A stretch of DNA of 64,000 nucleotides from Candolleomyces eurysporus (GCA_027579435.1 JANBPK010000719.1:1-64000), one strand, 5' to 3'. Numbered from the stretch's first letter, positions 25,346 through 37,974 are shown. Notes: generated by a model not told the origin, from the sequence alone. Program-made: numbers and translations.

Positions 25346-25438
25346 ACCCGGACTGATGATCGCTGAATCTGACGTCACAACAGCCAAAGACGAAACACTA
25401 TGAAACTCTGAACGTTTAACGCCCACCTCTTCATCACC

Positions 25439-27553
25439 ATGGACAGCCCCTCTTTGGATTTGCAGATCCGTGTTTTGACCAACATACTGCACGGCGAGAA
25501 GGGTGCTGATGCACAAAGATCGCAAAGCCGGAAGGACTTGGTTGACAACAATGCCCTTGTCACACTGCTCACGCTTACCTCGCCCAAGGACCTCAGGGCT
25601 GACCGCGTCGTCGCTTCCACCCATTACACCACACCAGAAGGACAGCATGAATACTTGCTTGCCCGGAACTCACGGGAGACAGAGACGGAATCAACCTCTG
25701 TGGAGGTGGCACCCAGCAGCGACTCAGTCGAGGTCATTTTGAAGACCTGGGAAATTTCGTAGGTTGCCATACAACTCTGACGACTACACTGAGGATTGAT
25801 CTACGTTTATCAGGGAAAATGTCGATTGGCTAACCTATTTGGGCTGGTTGGTCAAGATATTCAAGGAACTTAGGAAGCCGGATGGGCTAACGAACCAGGA
25901 GAAGGATTCCGTTTATCTCTTCACTCTGCGTCGGTGCTACGGCAAACTGGCCTGCCGCATGATTTTCGGTTGGAAGCTCTGGCGAAATCACCCTCTCAAG
26001 ATTGTCCACCAGCATCTGATATCGAAAAATCCGCATTTCGACCCCTTCCAGATTTCAATATGCCAAGACGGTCAGAACCATCTCGGGCGAAACGGTATTT
26101 TTCCCGATCCCGCATCAGCATCGCAGCTTCGAACATATTCTGTGAATGCTGAGAACGTAGCAAAATGGTTGGAGCTCTTTCAGGAGGAGTATTCTACCCT
26201 TTGGGGATGCTTCATCAAAACCATCGCCGCGACCGACATATCGGAGGAAAAATTCAAATACAAATCTCAGTTGGAAACATCGGGCGGAGACATATTAAAA
26301 GCCCTGCATTCTCTCAAGTTTATCTATGCTATTGTCCGTTCGGGTCTGCTCAAGAAGCTCTTCAAAGCTGTCACAGAGCTGTCGTGGTTGTTGGAGGAGG
26401 CCATACACCTAGAAGGTATGGATTGCTTTGTTGAGCCATCTCTCACTGGTTCTGATTCTGGCTCATTTTCGTCATATTGTAGATCTCGATGGCCTTGAGC
26501 TTGGTGCTGCTGATATCACTGAAGTTACAAGTGAAAATGGGGCATTTGATCGCCTCGACCGTTTTCTCAAGACCATGCTTTCCCCTCTTTGGGCCGTCGG
26601 ACACTTTCTCAAGCATTTCCTTAACGCTTCTAGTCCCGATATCACGGTGCGACTGGTGAATGTTCCTGTGGACAAACAGTTGACACAGGAAGATCGCAGG
26701 AGGGTTCTGCAACATGTTCGAGAGGAGGGCTTGTTTATGACCGAGGTCTCCTCGACATGGTTGCAGCGCCGCATTGACGAATTTGATACGGTAAAACAGG
26801 CAATAGCTCGAACAGTTGCACAGGCCACAGCTACGGAATTACACGCCAAAGCTACCGCAGAAAAGGCAATAGCCGCCGCAAAACAGGCGAGGATTACGGC
26901 ACTTGCTGGGTCAGCTTCGGAGATAGCTTTGGCAGCACAGGCAACAGCCACATCATCTCAGGCTACGGCGGCTCAGGCAGCAAAATTGGCGTCTCAGGCA
27001 ATAGACTCGGGGGCTCAGGCAACAACTATGGCCGCTATCGCAGCTCAGGCTGCAGGTACATCACAATCACGGCGTCTACCTGGCAACTGGGCCAATCAGC
27101 ACGCTGAGGCCATCCTAATGGGTAAAATCAGTCAGCCAGAGCCCGAATTTTGCTTTGGTTCAGTGCGTATTTGACTTCTTGGTGCATTTGTTCGACTACT
27201 AATTTCCCTAGGGTACACCAGTGGCATCTGGTCGTCGCTACTGCTTTTGTTGTCACCAACTCGCTGGACGCCTTAATGAACTCAGGGGGGATGAAGGTCA
27301 AGATCCGATGCTAACAATCCCAGGCACACATGGCATAATCTATAGCTGGGCACCGCCAGCTGGTGTTCCCGACAAAGCATTGGTTACGTTAAGGAATAAG
27401 CTACTTCGTGTGGTCGACAATTTAGCGCTACAGGATGGACCGAAACACCAAAATACCATCCAATCTGTTGCTCTGAGCAGCATGCCATGTGACAGTGCTT
27501 CCGAGTCTGACCACGCCACGGACGTTCTCGGGGTCAAACCTAATAACATTTAA
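25439..27553 (+). CDS. OTT_1508-like deaminase family protein, copy U1 (canonical HAE)
   Basis: Exons 25439-25758, 25814-26415, 26483-27162 and 27212-27553 join in frame to 647 residues. The N-terminus aligns with the other copies (MDSPSLDLQIRVLTNILHG). Exon 2 has LTYLGWLVKIFKELR, LFTLRRCYGKLACRMIFG and NAENVAKWLELFQEEYSTLW. Near residue 515 comes NQHAEAILM, then YCFCCHQLAG (CxxC at 545-548) and PGTHGIIYSWAPPAGVP. The HAE plus CxxC plus THG(K/I)-Y/W order is the zinc-binding core of the fungal OTT_1508-like branch of the cytidine deaminase fold, which was first described from comparative analysis and whose substrate is unknown. The assignment rests on motif order only. An alanine-rich insertion of about 85 residues, absent from the other copies, precedes the HAE. 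This is the only copy with canonical HAE and an undamaged frame. Confidence 0.6.
26800..27060 (+). repeat. Alanine-rich low-complexity insertion within copy U1
   Basis: The coding sequence is built of degenerate units encoding A-Q-A-T/A-x-x-A, such as QATATSSQATAAQAAKLASQ. It contains repeated GCTCAGGC(A/T)-type 9-15 base units. The three sister genes go directly from the helical region (RIDELENRAQSNE in copy U3) to the N-x-x-N-QHPEA motif, so this is an in-frame expansion specific to this copy. Confidence 0.75.
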
Positions 27554-28163
27554 ATGTATTTCGCATGCTTTGCAAAATAAACTGCCAAATGAATTTTTTG
27601 CCAAATATCTTCTGAGAGCTCAGTGAATGTAGGGTCGGGAGATGTGATTTATCAGCAGTTTGTGGTGCTGTCTGCAAGCTTTTAGGTCTCCATGTTTGAT
27701 TTCACTGACCACAACACCAATGTATCGTACGTTTTGTTGCATAATCCCTAAGTAATTCAGTATTTCTCTCAAGATGGCATGCCACTTTCACTGGATTCGA
27801 CAAGCTGATGCGAACGACACTTTTCAGATTCCAACTTCCTGAAAACAGCGGAGCAAATAAGTTTACCCTCGCATTGCTTGAGGCGCCATTCCCCGACTGT
27901 GTCAGGGAGAGCACCCGACGCTAGGCACACCGTGTGTTCCACAGCTTGGTGCCGGCTAAGCAGGAGTGGAAACCGGCCGTTCCTTAAAGGGACACCTTGC
28001 GCCGTTTATATCCTATCCTATCCGTGCTTGGACCTACATAATGGGGGTCCTGAATTGGTCCATTACACATCATTAATTGCATGTGACCCTTGTGGGACTA
28101 GCAATACCCGAGCGCAGGCTAGCAATGCGATACCGAGCCCAACTTTCATCGCACTCTCAACTC
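27554..28163. other. Upstream flank of copy U2, shared with copy U4
   Basis: From about 27,633 this flank is homologous to 53,471-53,886 (shared blocks GATTTATCAGC, CCACAACACCAA, GTCAGGGAGAGCACCC and GCTAGGCACACCGTG). It marks the left part of a duplicated segment that also carries the deaminase-like gene and the convergent P450. No gene is seen in it. Confidence 0.55.
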
Positions 28164-29977
28164 ATGGCCAAGGCAACATTCAAGGAACAAGTTCGATTTC
28201 TCTCGGCCATTCTCGATGGGAGAAGTGGAATGGAAAGAATGCTAACAGGGAAACAATCCACGGCTTCGGCTGATATCGAAGCCTTGGTCTCCCTGTTGAA
28301 CGTGACCTCGCTCGATGACCCAGGGGGCAATCGCGTTGTTGCCGCCACTGGTCGCATTGCATTGGACGGTGTTCATGTGGATTTGGTCGCATCTCATCCT
28401 CAATGGACTGAAGAGGAAGGGTCCGAAACGGTGGTGAAACCTAGCTCTGACTCGGTCAAGTCTATCTTGGAGAGCTGGAAAGTTTCGTACGTTACCGTCT
28501 ATATCATGCTGCCAATGACAGCGATAGAGACTGATTTCTGCGGCTTAGGGAAGATGTCGGGTGGGAGGTTCACTTGAGTCAACTTCTCAAGTTGATCAAC
28601 GAGTACAGGCAGTCGGATGAACTCTCGAGCCCGGAGAAACGTGACTACCTATACCTCTTCACTCTGCGTCGCTGCCACAGAAAACTGGCCAATCGCATGA
28701 TTCTAGGTCGGAGGATCTGGGGTCAGGATCCTTTCAAGCTTATTCACGATTATCTCATCTCGGAAAACCCGAATTTTCATTCGTTCCGGATCGAACTCCA
28801 CCGAAACAGTCGGGAAGGTCTCGGGAAAAGGGGTATCAATCCATATGCTGGGTCTGTGCCGCCGCTTCGAACGTTAACGTACCCCGTGAATGTGAAAAAC
28901 GTAGCGACATGGCTGGAGTTCCTTCAGGAGAAGTATTCCACAGTTTGGAAGTACCTCATCAAAACCATTCCTGCGACCGACACAACGAAGGAAGAGTTCG
29001 GACCGAAACAGCAATCGGAAACCTCGATGACAGACATACGCAAAGCCGAGCGCTCTCTCGAGGTTATATACGAAATTTCCTGCACGCCTCTACTCAAGAA
29101 TATCGTAGGAGCCATTCCGGGCCTGGCGTCGAAGCTAATGGGCGTACGGCTAGAATATGGTATGAATCGTTTTATTGAGATTTGTTCCACTGGTTCTGAC
29201 TGATGGTCATCCTCTGTATGGATAGATCCCGATACCACTGAGCTCGATGCTACCGATATCGCCGAGGGGGACGTTCGTCTTGACGCTTTCCTCAAGATGA
29301 TATTTTCGCCTCTACGGGCTATTACACATTTGCGCAGACGGTTCCTCAAAGCTTGCCATCCTGGGATCAAGGTCCGGCTGGTGAAAATTCCGATGGATGA
29401 AGGACCAACACAAGGGGAGGAATGGAAGAAGCTTCTGCGAAATCCTGAGAGGTTTGTTCGCGGGTTTTCCTTGACATGGGCTCAGGGTCGCGTCGACGAG
29501 TTCGAAAACCGGGCACAGTCGAATGAACCACTGCAACGCACTTGGGTAAACTTGAACCAGCATCCTGAAGCCGTCCTAATGGTCAGAATTTACCAGCTAG
29601 GGCCCGAGAAACGGTTAGAACTTTTCGGTTCGGTAAATATTCATCCTCTAAACCCATTCTGCTATTCTATCACAACTTACCAGTGGTTTCCACAGGATAT
29701 ACCTCTGGCATCCAGCCGCCAACTTTGCTTTTGCTGTTACCAACTTGCGAGGCTGCTCAACCAACAAAACCTGCGCCCAGTCCCGAAACTCGTACCTCCT
29801 GGCACGGATGGAGTTGTCCGGGGCTGGTCACCACCTCCTGGTATTCCCGAGGTGGTCCTGTTCACGCTGAAAGACCATTTATCCGAGGTGGTGGACAGGA
29901 TGGTTGATCGAGAGTTGGATATCCCGTATTCGGACGCTTCACCATGGGATGATTCCGATTATGATGGTGATGACTGA
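28164..29977 (+). CDS. OTT_1508-like deaminase family protein, copy U2 (HPE variant)
   Basis: Four exons with the same borders as copy U4. The start is the ATG opening MAKATFKEQVRFLSAILDG. Exon 2 contains EDVGWEVHLSQLLKLINEYR, LFTLRRCHRKLANRMILG and NVKNVATWLEFLQEKYSTVW. Exon 3 holds IKVRLVKIPMDEG and NQHPEAVLM. Exon 4 has SSRQLCFCCYQLARLL and an acidic end DDSDYDGDD. About 540 residues. It differs from copy U4 by only a few residues in the two longest exons, so the duplication is recent. The alanine of the HAE motif is proline; histidine, glutamate and the cysteines remain. No stop or frameshift is evident. A truncated convergent P450 follows, as in the U4 segment. Confidence 0.6.
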
Positions 29978-30471
29978 CGCTCGACTGACCAGTTCACCTC
30001 TGAGACGGACTTCTTCTTATGCCTGTATCATGATGGCCTCCCTGTATTCTTCTCGCACCTCCAGTGTCTCTGTTTGTACAACGTACTCATCGATTAATAT
30101 TTCATATTTGTAATCAAACGTTCTGTCTTTTGGCGCCCTTGCGATTCCATATGCTTACACGGAATTCGGATCATCTGCTTTGACTCTACCTTCATCCATC
30201 TTTATCGCCGTTCTTACATCTTATGGCTACCCTCAACAGCAGAGGACCAAATTCTCGTCCTAACGACCTTCCTTTCCGTATCGCTGTTCAATCTTGACGT
30301 GCTCCTTCGCGACTTCTAAAATTCTGGATCGTTGTCAATACAGTAGGTGTCTAAGTAGCGATACAAGTGCAAAGATATTATAGTTCTCAGTCATGTACAA
30401 TACGATAGGGAGAAGACTAATTCTAGACGGAATTGGCATTGACAAAGCAATTCGAAGTACCAGCCTCAGGT
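29978..30471. other. 3' flank of copy U2; no gene
   Basis: The stretch is shared with the flanks after copies U3 (49,110-49,760) and U4 (55,700-56,800), including ATCGATTAATATTTCATATTT. I find no coding signal in it. Confidence 0.5.
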
Positions 30472-32033
30472 TCATTGAAACAAAGCAGCGTGCTTCGACG
30501 ATCTTGCGGTAAATTCGCATTGATGTCCTGTGGCCCGAAAATACTTGGTAATTCTGCACTCGAGGCGGAAGAGGTACTTACGAAACGACATCCGAGGAAG
30601 GGTTGAACACATCTCAATTGGGTTTCCCGACTCATCCTTGGGCGGTGTGATATTGAAAGCGGCTAACATGGACGCAGCCAAAATGAATATCGCGTCGTTG
30701 CTCAGACGACGACCCGGACATATGCTGCGACAACCCCTTCATCAGCTTTTCGCTACCCTTGAGAAATAAATTCAACTCACCGACGACCGTAGCCGAACGC
30801 GGCTGACTCGGGATCTCGCACCCCAGTGTTGAGCTTTCCATCCTTCACATATCGTTCGGGCATGAATTCCATTGGTTTCTCAAACACCTCGAGATCGTGC
30901 ATAAACGCCCTACGTCATCACATCAATGAACAAAGTCAGCGGTCAGCGCTAGGCACTCGAGGACTGAAGACTTACCAGGTGTTCATCATGATATAAGTTC
31001 CTTTAGGTATGAAATACCCGTTGTAGACGCTATCCTCGGCGCTTGCCCTCGAAAGACCTATAATAGGTACCGAGTAAGCCAAAAAGAAGACCGATGCGGA
31101 CAAGACGTTTGGGAACCTACCGAGAGGCACAACGGAGTGCCATCGACTCACTTCCTTCACGACTGCGGCGACGTAGGGCAGGTTTTCGCGGTCCGGAGCT
31201 GTGGTAAACGGTTGTTTCCAATGACGAGATCGATTTCTTCTTGAGCCTTTTTCTGGACCCTGGGGTGGGTAGCAAAGGGCAAAGACAAGGGTCCATGATG
31301 AACTGACAGTCTAATCGCGAGTTAGATCGAGGTGTACATCTGACCGGTTATGGTTATGTCGAGTTTCACATACGGTATAGCGCCAGCTGTTGTGAAAGGG
31401 GATATCAGTCGCTCCGTTAGTTTCGAGAGTCCGAGGAATGACGTACTCAATACACAATGTTGCAAACATTCTTTGCCACAAACTCGCTGCCAGTCCAGCT
31501 CAGAGGGTTCTCATCCTGCGGTTTGTCCACCAAATCCGCTGCCATACTTGGGTAGGCACTTGTATTGCCCTTTTGCTGTCAAGGACAAGAACCATAAGAA
31601 TAACATCGGTATGCCGAGATATAGAACCAGACCCACCGCGTTATCTTTGGCAGCTTCGAACGGCCCTGACAGCATTTGTTTGTTCAACTCATTGAGATCT
31701 CTTAGGCGCTACTTGAAGCCGGCTCCCGGGAACCAATCAGGGATCTTGCCCAGACTTGGGAAGGAGTTCACGAGATATCGACCGGGGACGATGGCCTCGG
31801 TGAAGGACTGAACGGGCTTTTTAGCGTCTGTGACCAAACGCCTGTTGGTCTCGGTATCATCGAATCCATACGCCACCCTCATGATGATGGATCCCAGTGT
31901 GCTAGGAAAAGAGAGAGAGAGTCATAAGGTAAAGGAAGCGGCACGATGTTCATAACGTACCATCGGACATGGTCTCGGAAGTCAGCAGACGTTTCGGAGA
32001 GACTGCGTAGCAAATTAAATGCCTCTTTGGTAC
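30472..32033 (-). pseudogene. Truncated cytochrome P450 copy (CYP-2), fused at its 5' side to a brr2 copy
   Basis: It aligns with the complete P450 at 56.8-58.9 kb from the EAFNLLRSLSET segment to the 3' end. It keeps VSRWHSVVPLGRF (ExxR), NGYFIPKGTYIMMNTW and the CPG heme-loop region. The first roughly 170 residues are missing and replaced by brr2-derived sequence at about 32,030. A TAG at 31711-31709 replaces the CAG glutamine codon after GFK. The heme-loop exon retains its cysteine. It is not a functional P450. Confidence 0.8.
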
Positions 32034-34971
32034 CCTCTCGGAGTCGGGCAAGCTCAGCTTTCTCTTCTTGTCGAACCTAATGGAAAGTCGGGTCAGTTGG
32101 GGGTCCTCATTCCCAGAGGGAAAAACACGAATTGGAAGCAGGAAGAAAACTTACCGGTACCAACTTGAACTCGCTAATCCCCGCGAACACCCTGAACAGC
32201 TCGATCATCGCCATCCCACCCCTCAGGTTCTGGTTGTACACCATCATGCTATTGTACGTCACATAGTAGTGACTAGCAATGTTGCCGAGCTCCGTGCTCT
32301 GGAATTTGCCTGTAGGACAATACAAATCGCAGTTAGTCAATACAATCCAAGAACGTAGTTTTTCGAGAAAAAGAAAAAAAAAATACCCACCAGACGCTCT
32401 CTCGTACTTGATCAACTGGCACTTCTCCAGGAGGACCGCAGCAGAATGGATGATTCTGCACTCTTCTGGATGAGCGTAGGATCACTCTCGCCTTGATAAT
32501 CCACACCGACACCGTACAGACCAGGTGAGCGTAGCAGTCGGACGTAGCTGCATAAAAAAGAGGGAGGAAGAATCAGTGACTATCCAATCCGAAAATATGA
32601 AGCAGTAAAAAGGGGGCTGGAAAAAGAAATAAAGAGAAGAAAAAAACACTCACTAGTACGTATACCCCAACCACTGAACCGCCTCATCCCTATTCCTCAC
32701 ATTCCCAAGCACGACCTCCGCATTCAAATTATCCGCCAACTTGCCCACAAACTGACTCTCAATCGGCAACTGCTGATTCAACAAGCTCAAATAATACTGC
32801 AGCTCCGAGTGATTCGTGATAATCACGCCCTCTCCAAAGGTATCATACTGCGGCCGCCCCGCGCGGCCCAGCATCTGCAACACATCCTGCGACGAGAGCT
32901 CGACCCACCGTCCCTGCGCGGGGTTGTATATCTACGTGCCCTTGATGATGACGCTATGCGCCGGCAAGTTGACTCCCCACGCGAGCGTCGCAGTGCACAC
33001 GAGCACCTGCAGGTGCCCCTCCGCAAACAAGTCCTCCACCATATTCCTGTCCTCCCTGTTCATCCCCGCGTGGTGGATCCCGAACCCAAACGGCAGGAGG
33101 TCCTTGAGGTTGGGGTCCCGCACGTTCTCCACCTCGCTCAGCAGCACCTCGCGCGTCGCGCCCTCGGGCTTGACGAACTTGGTGATGTCCTCCAGGTCGA
33201 CGGCGCGGTCGCGGAGGTACTTGGCCGTCTTGGAGGTCTCCTTGCGCGAGTGGACGAACACGAGGGACTGGTTCTTCCCTGCCTGGTCCAGCACCTTTTC
33301 GTAGCACACCTCGTTCATCACTTGGTACCGCTTGATCGCCTTCTTCTCCGTCACGCCGACAAACTGCTGTTGGAGCCCACAAGGTCGGTACGAGGCGTCA
33401 AAGTAGAAGAAACCTTTCTTTCCGTCGACTCGTAGGAAGGGAGTGACGTCTTGGTAGTTGGGCAAGGTAGCCGAGAGGCCGACAAGGCGGACGTATTCGC
33501 CTGTCTGTTCCATCCGCCTGACCGTACGAGCCACTACGCTCTCCAGGACCGGACCTCGCTCGTCGTGAAGCAAGTGGATTTTGTCGATGATGATGAGTCG
33601 GACGAGGTTGGTGTAGCTGGTATCGGTGCTCTTCCGGGTAATGACATCCCACTTCTCCGGTGTCGTTACGATGATTTGGGTTTCCGCGATTTGGGCCTTG
33701 GTCATTTGGGCATCCCCAGTAAGTTCGCCGACCTTGATGTTGTAAGATTTTAGTCGAGTAGAGAAATTTCCAACCATCTCTTGGACGAGAGCTTTCATAG
33801 GCGCGATGTAGATGATTTTAAATGAGTCGAGGTTAAAGGTACTGTCCGGGAGGAGATGGTTTCCGAGTTCGTTGAGGATCGTGAGCATAGCGACGCTGTT
33901 CTGGAAAAAGACGAGGTCAGAAAAAGAATCTCAAGGGAAAGAGATTCCAGAAACACACCTTTTCAGCACCCGGAGGCGCACACAGTAGGATAGGTTCGTC
34001 TGTCCCGAAAGCTATGGGATACAGCTTACTCTGCACCCTATTCAGATGGCGAACCTTGGCTCCAAACGCCTTCCTAGCCCACTCCGGCAGCTTCTCAATC
34101 GCAACCAACTCGTTCTCTTGTACGGGTTTGGCTTTTGGTGCAGGCACATGAATTTCCTCGAAGCCCTTCCTGGCCCTCTTAAACGAGCCCTCGGGAAGTT
34201 TGCACTTCTTGTTGGACATGAGGTGCCCGCCCTGGCTGAACACAAGGGATTCGAGTTCGACCGTGCGTTTGGGTTGGACTGTGGACCCAGGGGCAAGGGT
34301 AGCGGTTTTAGGTACGGTCTTCGCAGGCTGCTGGTCGACATCCACTTCCTCTCCGCGTCTGAGTCCACAGCCATCTCCCCCTCCGCGTTGTAGTCGGTAA
34401 TCTTCTTCGACAGACCCACCAGTTGGGCGAATACGTCGTTGGCTAACGGCCCCAGAACCTCCTCCACGTCCTTCTTCTTGTCAAAGTCCTTCATGTTTTC
34501 GTTTTTGAGCGTCTCAAGGACGCTGTCGGCCGCACTCCGCACGATATCCTGCGCCTGGTCTCCGAGCGCACTGTACACCGTAGCCAGCATGAGCTGGTAC
34601 ACCTCCCTCGTCTCCGCCGTCCGCGGTCGGTACGTCAAGCCCTCCACATCCTGCGTCGCCTCTATAACATCCGCGTACCCCACCATCTCTCCTCCCCCCG
34701 CCCTCTTGCGCTGCTGCTGCTGCTGCCGCTCCAGACCATCCTNCTCCGAGGCCTTTGCGACGGCTTTTTTCTTCTTCTTCTCGAGGTCCTTGGGCGTTTC
34801 GCGCATCACACGCGAGCCCATCTCGCGGACGTCGATGCGACCAGAGAGGGAGGTCGGGGCGCCATCGGGCTCCTTGTCTCGACGCGGTAGAGAGGATTTG
34901 TCGGCCGTCAAGACGAGGGAGGCGATGGCCCCATAGTTGTAGCCTGAAAGGTCGGGCTTTTTGCCAGACAT
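32028..34971 (-). pseudogene. Truncated brr2 duplicate, copy 2
   Basis: It starts with the same ATG and [14 protein letters not shown] as brr2 and keeps cassette 1, but stops before cassette 2 at [12 protein letters not shown]. There it passes into P450 sequence. About 500 bases of the acidic region are deleted near 34,345, joining DSDAERK to WMSTSS and shifting the frame. Walker A reads APPGAEK (parent APTGAGK) and motif II reads DKIH (parent DEIH), so the ATPase would be dead even if made. An N at 34743 is the only N in the window not beside a homopolymer. Most sequence is nearly identical to brr2, including introns, so the duplication was at DNA level and fairly recent. Confidence 0.88.
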
Positions 34972-35410
34972 AGTCGATGCGAGAGTCGATTCAACGACCA
35001 AGTTGGCATGGATATTATGTAATTGATCGCCGGTGCCGCAGGCCAAGTTATCTCAGAGTCCTCGACTTAGGAAACTAATATCTGAGACCCTCTTGTTCTC
35101 AACCATCTATCTTTGGAATAGATAGAGTTATGATCGCCCGTGAGATATCACGCAGGCCATTATCTCTACAGCAATCCTAAAACGCTCCCGTCGAGTCCTC
35201 GCCTTCACAGCTTCTAAGGAAACTGAATACATGAGACCCTCTGGTCTCAACCATTTCTCTACTTTCAGAATGGGCAAATGAATTGGCTGCCAGTGGCGCC
35301 TCAGGAAGCTGTAATGTAGTGCTGTTCACACAGACGCTCGAGTCCTTATAATCTGACCCATCCCCGGATATTGTGCACCCCGACCCCTCACTACTACATG
35401 CTCAGCGGTG

Positions 35411-37135
35411 ATGCTCCAATCTCCAACAGCTCAAATCGAGTACCCCCCTGCGGCCCTGCTATCGGCCAGAGTCGAGAACATCGACATTAGGCTTCAAAGT
35501 ACCCAACCTTTAGTGTGCCTGCCCACAGGGAATTCGTGGCATCCCAAAATCACCGCCTATCGGCTGACGGTCAGTGTCGTGACCCTAGGACTAGGGACTT
35601 CGAAGGCACTTGTCTCGGCTTTGGAAGGGTCTCAGTCTACAGTGTCAACCATCGAGTGGGTCGGCGGCGTAGTCTTCCTACTTCTGTGAGTAATATCCCA
35701 TACTGAACATCATTGCTAAGCCCCGCTTGAACACTGCAGCTTCTTTTTTTTTAACCGAATACGAGGCCAAGGATACAGCCAGGCCCCACTGGTTTTTCAA
35801 AGCAGACATTATGCACGGTGTTCGAAAACTCCTTTGGGATCATCTTGGTATCAACATTCCTCAATATGATACGGAAGAGCGCGATTTGGTATTATTACTC
35901 AAGCCCAAAACCCTTCCAATAACTGGATATCGTATCATTGTCACTGCGAGTGCGATATCCTTCGGGATGACCAAAGCGGCCCTGTCCTATCGCGGGTCTG
36001 AGGTGGGGCCTGCCGCCATTGAATGGATTTACGCCGTCTTCGCTCTGGGGTAGGTTTTCGATTGCATCTCTTTGTCCGTAACTCGGATTGACTATCTGGA
36101 TATTCAGCTTGTATTGGCTTGGATTCTATGAAGCAAGTGCTAACGAAGTTATGCCCTGGCTCTTTTCGAACGACTATTCACATCAAGGTCTGTCCAAGTC
36201 GTCTGACTATCTTGATGCGTAAAGCTCAATACAGAATTTGACGCGTAATTAGTTCCAGTTTCTTTCCACGTAGCTATTGGTTGCATCGCTTCCAGTCCTC
36301 TCCTAACAGCGGCATGGCTCTTCTTTTCCCACATGTCATCCGCTCTCCTCCAAGAAATCCACCGCTCATTCAACAGTGCTTCAGCTTATGAAGATCCAGC
36401 TAAAGGCGTCATACTTGTGGATCTTTGGGTTTGCTGTGCAATCTTCGCCGTGGGTATAATAATTTTCTTCTCGGGAATTATTATTCTGGGGCTTGCACAC
36501 GTCGTACGATTCATTTTCCAGCACTTATTTGGCCAGTCTGAAAGTCTACAAGGTCCTTTTCGTTTGGACAATTGGATCATGAACCTCAAAAATCGGATCA
36601 ACGACCTCAGGAATCCGATTCATCGCTTTCTTGAATGCCACTTAGTTGGGTCACCTTGGGAATTGCCCATCACTTTCTGTAGGTTCACACACCTTATTGT
36701 TCTGGGCTACTAAAGTGCATATTTGCCTCTCTAGTATTCATTGCCATAACAGCGCCAATTCTGCTCCTCACCCATATTCTCGTCCACGGCTTTTATTTAT
36801 GGCTCGCCTTGTCAGTTGCCTCCATTTCTGCAATATCCTTGAAAATTGGTACCGCTTTGGTGGACTCACCCTTTAATTCACCAGAAGTGAGCCTGTTCAT
36901 ACGTGTTCCGTTTCTCATTTTCTTCTCTTTCCCTATGTGTGCCATAGGTGCTTTAGGTATAAGCTTTGGGCTTGCCACAAGTGGAGCCATGCTTGTGTCC
37001 TTCGTTGTCCTCCCATTTGTACACATAAAAGCAGCTATAGCAGAAGAACGTGGGTGCATAGAAACCCTGTGTCATTTTGCCTTCCTCTATTTTGATTGGC
37101 TACGCACAACCATAAGAGAATCATTAAAAAGATGA
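35411..37135 (+). CDS. Multi-pass membrane protein family, copy TM2
   Basis: Function unknown. The ATG opens MLQSPTAQIEYPPAALL. Exon 1 ends with the hydrophobic TIEWVGGVVFLLL. Exon 2 starts after CTGCAG and encodes FFLTEYEAKDTARPHWFFK, YDTEERDLVLLL and ITGYRIIVTASAISFGMTKA. A short exon gives YWLGFYEASANEVMPWLF. Later exons encode strongly hydrophobic segments (DLWVCCAIFAVGIIIFFSGI; VFIAITAPILLLTHILVHGF; FLIFFSFPMCAIGALGISFG) and end RTTIRESLKR with TGA at 37133-37135. I see no lesion, so this copy may be functional. It lies divergently from brr2 copy 2, 439 bases from its ATG. Confidence 0.6.
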
Positions 37136-37574
37136 GAAGTGTTTAGCCGTAGCCAATGTATGTCTTTACCCCTCAGTCAATGCATAGTCACCCTAGGTTC
37201 AATTACAGTTGTTTCTGCAGGCTCATCTCGCCCACAGTACCAGCTAGAATTGAGCCTTCATTTTGCAGGTGAACAATATCAGATGCGCACTTGAGCAAAG
37301 TCAGAATTGTGTGGCAAGACGCTCTTGACCCCCCTGACACTTATACCACCATCCTCATCCCATGGACAAGGCACAAGGTTTCCATTGTTGTAGCCTGAAA
37401 GGTCTGTCATATCTGGTTGTCTCTGAAAGGGACACAACAGTAGAACATCACCATAACCTGCCTTATGGTCTGATACCCCATGTGAGCAAACAACTTTCAA
37501 ACAGTATGCGCTTCTGCACTCAGCACTGCACTGTGAACCACCGCTCTGCACTGTACTCAGTCCTGTATTGTCAA

Positions 37575-37935
37575 GAAAAGAGCCAAGGACCAATATTTAA
37601 TGGTAGTATTCATAGTAATGTCCAGAATATTCAAATTTCAAATATTGATGGTGCACTAATGGTTATGTCTGCCAAATTAGAGATATTCTTGCAGTTGGAT
37701 TACTTCAATATCTCAAAAAACACGTTGTGATAGGGTCAATGCATGACTCCAAAGAATGCTTCCCTCCTCTACTCTGCCACCCTGGAATGCATGAGGCCAA
37801 TATATCATATTCTGGATTGGTATGGATACCAAGCTGGTCCTGATAAGCCTGTCATGTGGGTCTACATGCCTGTGGGATACAAGAAGACTGCTATTGCTGG
37901 GACAGTTTCCAAAAAACTGGAGGAAAGTTGAGAGA
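37575..37935 (+). pseudogene. Relic of a NACHT-type NLR gene
   Basis: One frame reads GPIFNGSIHSNVQNIQISN, resembling the glycine/asparagine-rich linker found before fungal NACHT domains. After frame changes come HDSKECFPPLLCHPGM and HILDWYGYQAGPDKPVMWVY, then MPVGYKKTAIAGTVSKKLEE. This is a damaged P-loop where GPAGxGKTAIA would be expected. Several frames must be combined and the glycines of Walker A are lost, so this is a dead fragment. Confidence 0.5.
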
Positions 37936-37974
37936 ACTGGATTTCAATCCCCTTGGAGCCATGTTCNTTTTTTT

